Assembly (NCBI GenBank): GCA_946479335.1
Contig: CAMLFP010000120.1
Span: 1-13,894, forward strand
Length of the DNA: 13,894 nucleotides
Source of the DNA: an uncultured Archangium sp.
GTDB lineage: Bacteria; Myxococcota; Myxococcia; Myxococcales; Myxococcaceae
Direction: 5' to 3'
The position numbers and the translations under genes were made by a program. Below, in pieces: positions 7,039 to 12,784 of the stretch (the stretch's first letter is position 1; each line of letters begins with the position of its first letter). The notes beneath the pieces were generated by a model that saw only the letters and a list, made by a program, of their open reading frames with translations, was not told where the DNA came from and made no database searches.

Positions 7039-8991
7039 ATGTCTCGTTCCCTCACGGCATTCGTCGTCTCCGCTTTTCTTGTCAGCGTCAGCGGGTGCGA
7101 CTGCGGCAAGACCAAGCTCACCCCCAAGGACACCTGCGAAGGCGTGCCGAACCTCATCGAGGGGAAGAACGACGCGTGCTCGAGCGACACCGAGTGCGGC
7201 AACCACGCGGTGTGCAAGACGACCAAGGCCAAGCCCAACACGCAGTGCTGCGTCTTCACCGACCGCACCTGCAACACCGAAGCTGACTGCTGCCCCGGCC
7301 AGACCTGCCGCGCTGATTCGAAGCAGTGCTTCGACAAGTTCACCGGCTGCACCGCCGACGCCGACTGCGGCAGCGGCGGAGACCGCTTCTGCGAGGAATA
7401 CACCGACGTCTACGGCACCTCGAAGCGCTGCAAGCTGCACGCGTGCGACACGACGGGCGGCTGCCCCGCGGGTCAGGCGTGCTTCAATGGCGAGTGCATG
7501 GCGGGCCTGCCGTGCGACGGCCACTGCGACTCCGGCAAGGGCTGCGTCGCCGACATCAACCGCTGCCAGGGCTACGCGTTGGCTGACATGACGCCCGCGC
7601 GCCCCGACTCCGCGTGCCCGATGACCTGCAACGCCGGCTTCATCGCCACCTTCAAGGACCCCAAGAACATCTGGGACTCGTGCGATCTGCCGAAGGTGGC
7701 GTGCCTCTGCGCCGAGCTGCCGCCGCTGCAGAGCAACGACCTCGGCCGCTTCTCGGCCATCTCGTCGACGCCCGGCACGGAGCTCTTCGTCTCGGAGTAC
7801 GACGGCCAGTACGGCGACCTGGTGGTGGTGCGCTACGCGCTCGACGGCACGGTGAAGTCGACCGACTACGTCGACGGCGTGCCCTCGGCGAGCCCGACCT
7901 ACGGCCCCTCGGGCGTACGCGGTGGCGTGGCGCAGCCCGGTGACGACGTCGGCCGCTACACCGACATCGCGGTCTCCGGCGGCAAGGCGTTCGTCAGCTA
8001 CTACGACGTCACCAACGGCGACCTGAAGTTCGCGCTGCGCGGCAGCGACGGCACCTGGAGCAAGCACACCGTCGACAGCGCCGGCAACGTCGGCATGTAC
8101 ACCAGCATCGCGGTGGGCCCCGACGGCAAGCCCAGCATCTCGTACTTCCAGTACGCGGCTGATCAGACCTTCGACGTGAGCCAGTGCCCCGGCACGCCGC
8201 CCACCGGCGCGCTCAAGAACGTCACCGCGCTCAAGCTGGCGCGCGCGAACACCTCGACCCCGGCCTCGGCCAGCGATTGGACCGTGAAGGTGCTGGCCTG
8301 CGCCGACCGCCCGCCGACGCTCGACGCCGACGGCGGGGAGATCGAGCCCACGTTGCAGCGCGTGAGCCCCGGCGTCGGGTTGTTCACCTCCCTCGCCTTC
8401 AACGGCCAGAGCGCGGTCATCGCGTACCAGCAGCGCACCAAGGCGGGCACCGCTCCGGCCGATGGCGACCTCTACGCGCTGACGGTGGCGTCTGACGGCA
8501 CGGCGAGCGCGCCGGTGCTCATCGACGGCAGCGGCGACACCGGCTTCTTCCCCGACGTGAAGATCGCCGCCGACGGGACGATCGGCATCGCGTACCACGA
8601 CTTCACCAGCAAGAACTTCAAGTTCTACTACCAGGCTGATCTGCACGCCGGCGCGACGCCGGAGATCATCGACACCGGCGTGAACGCCTCGCTCCCGGGT
8701 GATCAGGGCTGGGTGGGCACCGACAGCGCCATCGTCTACGGCGCGGGCGGCATCACCTACGCGCTGTACCAGGACGCGACGCACGGCGACCTCAAGCTCT
8801 CGCGCCGCGAGAACGGCTCGTGGCAGGGCCGCACCAGCCCGCGCACCGATGGCGCGGTGGGGTTCTTCGCCGACGCGGTGCTCGATGGCACCAAGCTCTA
8901 CGTCACGCACGCGCGCATCCACACGCGGCTGGTGGCGAGCGCGCCCACGCTCGACAACGTGCTGCTGCTCGAGACCGTCACCGCCGACTGA
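7039..8991 (+). CDS. Cys-rich lipoprotein with probable seven-bladed beta-propeller
   Basis: The product is 650 residues. A signal peptide ends in the lipobox V17-S-G-C20, with Asp at +2. Residues 20-224 contain about 30 cysteines, in patterns such as CCPGQTC and C.ADADCG, resembling the disulfide-rich Dickkopf/EGF-like heads of many myxobacterial surface lipoproteins. From about residue 233 onward a motif recurs roughly every 50-60 residues: G.ft.iA...g...isY.d...gdLk.a...dG.w. I count seven copies, beginning near 234, 303, 350, 445, 499, 557 and 605, as expected for a seven-bladed propeller of the BNR/sialidase-like type. The Asp-box motif itself is not obvious. A binding or adhesion role on the cell surface is inferred; no catalytic residues can be named. 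A GTG at 7030 is in frame, but the ATG at 7039 has a better-placed TAGGG upstream. Confidence 0.82.
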   Translation: MSRSLTAFVVSAFLVSVSGCDCGKTKLTPKDTCEGVPNLIEGKNDACSSDTECGNHAVCKTTKAKPNTQCCVFTDRTCNTEADCCPGQTCRADSKQCFDKFTGCTADADCGSGGDRFCEEYTDVYGTSKRCKLHACDTTGGCPAGQACFNGECMAGLPCDGHCDSGKGCVADINRCQGYALADMTPARPDSACPMTCNAGFIATFKDPKNIWDSCDLPKVACLCAELPPLQSNDLGRFSAISSTPGTELFVSEYDGQYGDLVVVRYALDGTVKSTDYVDGVPSASPTYGPSGVRGGVAQPGDDVGRYTDIAVSGGKAFVSYYDVTNGDLKFALRGSDGTWSKHTVDSAGNVGMYTSIAVGPDGKPSISYFQYAADQTFDVSQCPGTPPTGALKNVTALKLARANTSTPASASDWTVKVLACADRPPTLDADGGEIEPTLQRVSPGVGLFTSLAFNGQSAVIAYQQRTKAGTAPADGDLYALTVASDGTASAPVLIDGSGDTGFFPDVKIAADGTIGIAYHDFTSKNFKFYYQADLHAGATPEIIDTGVNASLPGDQGWVGTDSAIVYGAGGITYALYQDATHGDLKLSRRENGSWQGRTSPRTDGAVGFFADAVLDGTKLYVTHARIHTRLVASAPTLDNVLLLETVTAD

Positions 8992-9018
8992 CGCGCCCGG
9001 GCCAGCACGCCCACCCAC

Positions 9019-9053
9019 GGGCACCGCGTGAAAGCGCGGTGCTCGTTTCGTTT
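9019..9053 (+). terminator. Probable intrinsic terminator of the propeller lipoprotein gene
   Basis: A perfect 8-bp stem (gcaccgcg at 9021-9028 with cgcggtgc at 9035-9042) and a 6-base loop tgaaag can be extended by 9019/9044. It is followed by the T-rich tail tcgtttcgttt. It starts 28 bp after the stop at 8991 and lies between two convergent genes. On the minus strand there is no T-tail, so it serves mainly the plus-strand gene. Confidence 0.65.
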
Positions 9054-9064
9054 CAGCGCCAAGC

Positions 9065-9541
9065 TCAGTCGTCTTGCTGGAGCCGCGCGCGGCGATCCCG
9101 ATGGTAGTGCGGCGCGCACAGCCCCCGCGCCAGCACCGGGCGATCGCAGCCCTCGACCGCGCACTTCTGCACGGTGTCGTCGCGCTCCAGCTCGATGTCG
9201 AACATCGCCGCGCCGACCGCGATGAACTTGTCGACCTGCCCGCGCGAGAGGTGCGCGCGCCGCGCGAAGTCGACCAGCCGCGCGTGCGACGGGTCCTGCA
9301 CCTCCAGCGACGCGCCCTCGCGGAAGAGGTCGGCCACCTGCACCTCCAGCGCCTCGGCGATCTTCAGCAGCGTCTCGTAGCTGGGGCTGCGGCCGCCGCG
9401 CTCGAGCAACGAGGCGAAGCTCACCGAGATGCCGCTCTTGCGCGCGAACTCGTCTTGCGTGAGCCGCCGCCCCTCGCGGAGCTGCCGCACGCGGCGCCCC
9501 AACGCCTCGAGCCCCTCGCTGGTCTGCGCCTCATCAATCAT
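9065..9541 (-). CDS. XRE-family transcription regulator with C-terminal Cys/His zinc-type motif
   Basis: The minus-strand product is 158 residues. Residues 11-75 form a classic Cro/C1-type helix-turn-helix: LGRRVRQLREGRRLTQDEFARKSG, then ISVSFASLLERGGRSPSYETLLKIAEAL. A helical middle (about 83-125) follows. The end carries C127-x4-C132-x9-C142-x2-H145 within CAVEGCDRPVLARGLCAPHYH, a compact zinc-binding signature seen in small zinc-ribbon or HNH-like proteins. A strong Shine-Dalgarno (AAGAAGG, complement of 9549-9555) lies 7 bases before the ATG at 9541. It is divergent from glutamate dehydrogenase, and two CTTAAG palindromes lie between them. Control of its own gene and of glutamate dehydrogenase is the natural inference. 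The middle domain could be for oligomerisation or ligand sensing. Confidence 0.88.
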   Translation of the reverse strand: MIDEAQTSEGLEALGRRVRQLREGRRLTQDEFARKSGISVSFASLLERGGRSPSYETLLKIAEALEVQVADLFREGASLEVQDPSHARLVDFARRAHLSRGQVDKFIAVGAAMFDIELERDDTVQKCAVEGCDRPVLARGLCAPHYHRDRRARLQQDD

Positions 9542-9548
9542 TCGACGC

Positions 9549-9570
9549 CCTTCTTAAGTGGCCTTAAGTT
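9549..9570. promoter_or_regulatory. Candidate operator: two CTTAAG palindromes 10 bp apart
   Basis: CTTAAG occurs at 9553-9558 and 9563-9568, a centre-to-centre distance of exactly 10 bp (one helical turn), in DNA where AT-rich hexamers are rare. It can be read as a direct repeat (ACTTAAGgcc / ACTTAAGaag on the minus strand). The left copy overlaps the Shine-Dalgarno of the XRE gene. The site sits between the divergent start codons at 9541 and 9579. A protein bound here could hinder both genes. Operator function and the identity of the binder are inferred. Confidence 0.55.
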
Positions 9571-9578
9571 CCGCGGCC

Positions 9579-10808
9579 ATGACCTCGGCAGACGCCGCGA
9601 ATCACTATTTCAAGAAAGCCGCCCGCATCATGGATGTCGGCGAGCGCATCGAGCGGCTCCTCATCACCCCGTTGCGGGAGATGAAGGTGCAGGTCTCCAT
9701 CGAACTCGACAACGGCGAGATCCGCAGCTTCACCGGCTACCGCTGCCAGCACGACAACTCGCGCGGCCCGATGAAGGGCGGCCTGCGCTACCACCCGGGC
9801 GTCAACTCCGAGGAGGTCGAGGGCCTCGCCTCGCTGATGACGTGGAAGACGGCGGTGGTGAACCTGCCGTTCGGCGGCGCGAAGGGCGGCATCACCGTCG
9901 ACCCCTCCACGCTCTCGCACAAGGAGCTCGAGCGGCTGACGCGCAAGTTCGTCGATCAGATCCACGAGGTCATCGGGCCGACCCGCGACATCCCCGGGCC
10001 TGACATGAACACCAACCCCCAGGTCATGGCCTGGATGATGGACCAGTACAGCAAGTACCACGGGCACTCGCCGGCGGTGGTGACGGGCAAGCCGGTCGAG
10101 CTCTACGGCAGCCGCGGCCGCGACTCCGCCACCGCGCGCGGGCTGTTGATCACCGCGAAGCAGATCCTCCGGGACATCAGCCTGCCGCTCAACGGCGTGC
10201 GCCTCGCGGTGCACGGCTTCGGCAACGTCGGCAGCCACGTGGCGCGCCTGTTTCACGACGCGGGCGCGGTGCTGGTCGCGGTGAGCGACGTGCACGGCGG
10301 CGTGCGCAACCCCAAGGGCCTCGACGTGCCCGCGCTCTTCGAGCACGTGAAGCGCCACGGCAGCGTGAAGGACTTCGGCGGTGGCACCGCGTGCCGCGCG
10401 GAAGACGTGCTGCTGGTCGACTGCGACGTGCTGGTGCCCGCAGCGCTGGGCGGCGTCATCGACAAGCACCTCGCGAAGGAGGTGCGCGCGCGCATCGTGC
10501 TCGAGGGCGCCAACGCGCCGGCCACACCCGAGGCCGATGAGATCTTCGAGGAGCGCGGCGTGCTGGTGGTGCCCGACATCCTCGCCAACGCGGGCGGCGT
10601 CACCGTCAGCTACTTCGAGTGGGTGCAGAACCTCCAGCACGTCACGTGGGACGAGGAGCGCGTCAACGCGGAGCTGGAGCGCGTGATGAGCGAGGCCTAC
10701 GAGAAGGTCGGGCAGATCTCCCGCTCGCGGAAGCTGCCGCTGCGCACCAGCGCGTACGTGTTGGCCATCGGCCGCGTCGGCAAGGCGACGGTCCTCCGCG
10801 GCATCTGA
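9579..10808 (+). CDS. gdhA: Glutamate dehydrogenase, probably NAD-dependent
   Basis: The 409-residue product matches the small hexameric glutamate dehydrogenases over its whole length. It interconverts glutamate and 2-oxoglutarate plus ammonia in the cytoplasm. Glutamate-binding lysines lie in PMK66GG and TWK90TAV, the catalytic lysine in GGAK102GG, and the catalytic aspartate in R-D137-I-P. The Rossmann turn is G213FGNVG218. The second beta strand ends VAVSD237, an acidic residue that favours NAD over NADP. The conserved ANAGGVTVSYFEWVQN block is at 336-351. The frame opens upstream at GTG 9558, inside the CTTAAG site; I chose ATG 9579, where similarity to the family begins. No Shine-Dalgarno precedes it, so translation may be leaderless or weak. 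It diverges from the XRE regulator and is followed after 30 bp by the cyclic-nucleotide-binding gene. Confidence 0.93.
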   Translation: MTSADAANHYFKKAARIMDVGERIERLLITPLREMKVQVSIELDNGEIRSFTGYRCQHDNSRGPMKGGLRYHPGVNSEEVEGLASLMTWKTAVVNLPFGGAKGGITVDPSTLSHKELERLTRKFVDQIHEVIGPTRDIPGPDMNTNPQVMAWMMDQYSKYHGHSPAVVTGKPVELYGSRGRDSATARGLLITAKQILRDISLPLNGVRLAVHGFGNVGSHVARLFHDAGAVLVAVSDVHGGVRNPKGLDVPALFEHVKRHGSVKDFGGGTACRAEDVLLVDCDVLVPAALGGVIDKHLAKEVRARIVLEGANAPATPEADEIFEERGVLVVPDILANAGGVTVSYFEWVQNLQHVTWDEERVNAELERVMSEAYEKVGQISRSRKLPLRTSAYVLAIGRVGKATVLRGI

Positions 10809-10838
10809 GTTCTCCTTTCTCGAAAGGCGTCACCGCAC

Positions 10839-11351
10839 ATGAGCATCTCGACGCAGTTGGTGAAGAAGCTGATCCAGATTCCCATCTTCGGGGGGCTGAC
10901 CATCGCCGAGGCCGCGGAGTTCTTCGAGGTCGCGCTGGAGACGGCGCACCCGAAAGACTCGACGCTGTTCCGCGAGGGCGACGACGGCGAGGCGCTGCTG
11001 GTGATCCTCGACGGCGAGGTGCTGGTCACGCGCAAGGGCGTGGAGCTGGCGCGCGTCGGCAAGAACAACGTGCTCGGCGAGATGAGCCTCGTCGGCGACG
11101 GTGAGGTGCGCAGCGCGACGGCGGTGGCGCTCACCGACGTGAAGACGCTCACCATCCCCAGCAAGCGCGTGCAGAAGATGCTCAAGGGCAACTCGGTGGC
11201 GGCGCTGAAGGTGGTCTCGAACCTCGCGGCGGTGATGAGCAAGCGGCTGGCGGCCATCAACGAGCGCCTCGTCACCCTCTCCGCGCCGAGCGGCAAGAAG
11301 AAGGAAGAGCTGGCCGACTTCGGCCGCATCCTCACCAGCTGGCAGTTCTGA
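10839..11351 (+). CDS. Stand-alone cyclic-nucleotide-binding domain protein
   Basis: The product is 170 residues. Residues 12-120 form a cyclic-nucleotide-binding beta-roll: PIFGGLT.aEaaeFFE, the turn FREGDDGEALLVILDGEVLV, and the phosphate-binding cassette G80-E81-M-S-L...R91-S-A-T. Glu81 and Arg91 are the residues that normally contact the ribose and phosphate, so cAMP or cGMP binding is plausible. There is no helix-turn-helix, kinase or channel domain. After the beta-roll comes a helical tail (about 115-148) and a basic patch GKKKEE, then a short end. It may be a regulatory subunit-like partner. GAAAGG at 10822-10827 lies 11 bases upstream, slightly far for a Shine-Dalgarno. Its position 30 bp after glutamate dehydrogenase and 5 bp before the peptidase gene indicates a shared transcript. 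Confidence 0.88.
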   Translation: MSISTQLVKKLIQIPIFGGLTIAEAAEFFEVALETAHPKDSTLFREGDDGEALLVILDGEVLVTRKGVELARVGKNNVLGEMSLVGDGEVRSATAVALTDVKTLTIPSKRVQKMLKGNSVAALKVVSNLAAVMSKRLAAINERLVTLSAPSGKKKEELADFGRILTSWQF

Positions 11352-11356
11352 CCACG

Positions 11357-12724
11357 ATGCTGCTGCTCCTCCTCGCGCTCGGGGCCGCACCCACCGCCAG
11401 CGAGGCGAACAAGCTGGCGTCGGGCAAGCAGTGGGAGGAGCTGTACCTCGCCTTCGCCGCGGCCTCTCCGGAGAGCGCGTCGAAGGCCGACCGCCCGAAG
11501 ATCGCCGCCGCGCTGCTCAAGGGCTGCGTCGCGCTGCAGGGCGATGACCCGGTGATGGCCAACTCGCTGGGCGAGAAGAGCGCGGCCTTCAACGCCACCG
11601 CCGAGGCGCTCTTCTGCACCGGCATCACCGCCAAGCGCACTGATCAGCGCTCCGCGGCCGAAGACGCCTTCCGCAAGGGGCTCACCGGCTTCGCGAAAGA
11701 TGGGCGCTTCGGGCTGGAGCTCGGGCGGCTGTACCTCGAAGACGGCCAGCCGGCAGAGGCCGCGAAGGCGCTGCGCGCGGTGCCCCCGAAGTCGAAGGAA
11801 TACGCGGAGGCGAGGAAGCTGCTCGCCACCACCGGCGGTGACACCGAACCACAGCTCACGGGGCCGACGACCACCACGCAGAACGTCACCGTGCGCAACG
11901 GGCAGCTCGTCGTCGATGACGACGGCACCTCGGGCACCCGCGCGCCGACCAGCGCCACGCCGCGCTCGACCAGCGCCAGCTACGAGTCGGTCACCGACGC
12001 CGATGGGAACCGCGTGCGGCAGAACCAGTACTTCCGCATCCGCTACTTCAACCAGAAGCGCGATTTCGGGGCGCGCGCTGACTACGAGGGCAGCGTGCAG
12101 AACGCGCTCGAAGAGGCGCGCGTGAACGTGCGGCGGCTGCTGGGCGAGACGCGCGAGCGGCCGTGCGACGTCATCCTCTATTCGCGCGAGGAGTTCCGCC
12201 TGCACCACGGCGCCGCGGCCTCCCAGGCCATCGCCGGCTTCTACAGTGAAGACGCCATCCGCATGAACGACTCCGCGGAGATGAACGCGCAGAACCAGGC
12301 GGTGCTGGTGCACGAGTACGTGCACGCGGTGATGGACGAGGTGGTGAACTTCCGGCACGGCGCGCTCCCGGTGTGGATGCACGAGGGCACCGCGGAGCTC
12401 GTGGAGTGGCGCTACCAGGGCGGCGACGGCGCGCCGCTCAACTACAAGAACCGGCTCGCGGGGCTGGCGAAGAACAAGCGCCTGCCCAGCCTCTCGCAGC
12501 TCAAAGACGGCCCGCTGGTCGGCATGAGCGACCCCGGCTTGATGTACGCGCTCTCGGCGATGGCGGTGCGCGAGCTGGTCAACAAGAGCGGCATGTCGGC
12601 ACTGGTGCGCATGATGCGCGACTGCGGCCGCGGCGTGCCCTTCGAGAAAGCGCTCGACGAGCACTACGGGCTCACCGTCGAGCAGCTCGATGAGCGCGTG
12701 TCAGACACCCTCGCCGCGAAATAG
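11357..12724 (+). CDS. TPR-containing exported metallopeptidase, MA-like (gluzincin)
   Basis: The 455-residue product has a short hydrophobic N-terminus (MLLLLLALGAAPTAS), probably a signal peptide. Helical repeats with TPR-like spacing fill about 20-158. A Thr/Ser-rich linker (about 165-210) leads to the peptidase domain. The zinc site is H319-E-Y-V-H323, with E343 in WMHEGTAE as the likely third ligand 20 residues later; this is the arrangement of the peptidase MA-like gluzincins. The active-site glutamate E320 is present, so it is probably active. The conserved Gly-Phe-Tyr stretch IAGFYSEDAIRMN (292-304) precedes it, as in the family. Location is probably periplasmic or extracellular; the substrate is unknown. 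It starts 5 bp after the cyclic-nucleotide-binding gene, hence probably cotranscribed. Confidence 0.85.
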   Translation: MLLLLLALGAAPTASEANKLASGKQWEELYLAFAAASPESASKADRPKIAAALLKGCVALQGDDPVMANSLGEKSAAFNATAEALFCTGITAKRTDQRSAAEDAFRKGLTGFAKDGRFGLELGRLYLEDGQPAEAAKALRAVPPKSKEYAEARKLLATTGGDTEPQLTGPTTTTQNVTVRNGQLVVDDDGTSGTRAPTSATPRSTSASYESVTDADGNRVRQNQYFRIRYFNQKRDFGARADYEGSVQNALEEARVNVRRLLGETRERPCDVILYSREEFRLHHGAAASQAIAGFYSEDAIRMNDSAEMNAQNQAVLVHEYVHAVMDEVVNFRHGALPVWMHEGTAELVEWRYQGGDGAPLNYKNRLAGLAKNKRLPSLSQLKDGPLVGMSDPGLMYALSAMAVRELVNKSGMSALVRMMRDCGRGVPFEKALDEHYGLTVEQLDERVSDTLAAK

Positions 12725-12784
12725 CTCCGCGCGGCCGCTGCTTAGAATTTCATCAAGGGTCAGGCCGGGTTAGGCTCCGCCACC
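12725..12784 (+). other. Short gap between peptidase and repeat protein genes
   Basis: Sixty bases with an AT-richer patch (ttagaatttcatc, about 12742-12754) that could hold a promoter element. No hairpin with a T-tail is visible, so read-through from the peptidase gene is possible. Confidence 0.3.

Noticed and set aside
6751..9024. Very long minus-strand open frame opposite the propeller lipoprotein
   Set aside because: It is a shadow frame: Arg/Ala/Val/Gly-rich with no recognisable domain, while the plus strand has a clear lipoprotein signal, Cys pattern and repeats. GC-rich genomes give such frames often.
9558..9578. GTG start extending glutamate dehydrogenase by seven residues
   Set aside because: The extra residues are not family-like, there is no Shine-Dalgarno, and the codon lies inside the CTTAAG operator candidate.
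10697..12664. Long minus-strand open frame opposite the peptidase and cyclic-nucleotide genes
   Set aside because: The plus strand encodes HExxH and phosphate-binding-cassette motifs; the minus-strand product is low-complexity and spans several genes.
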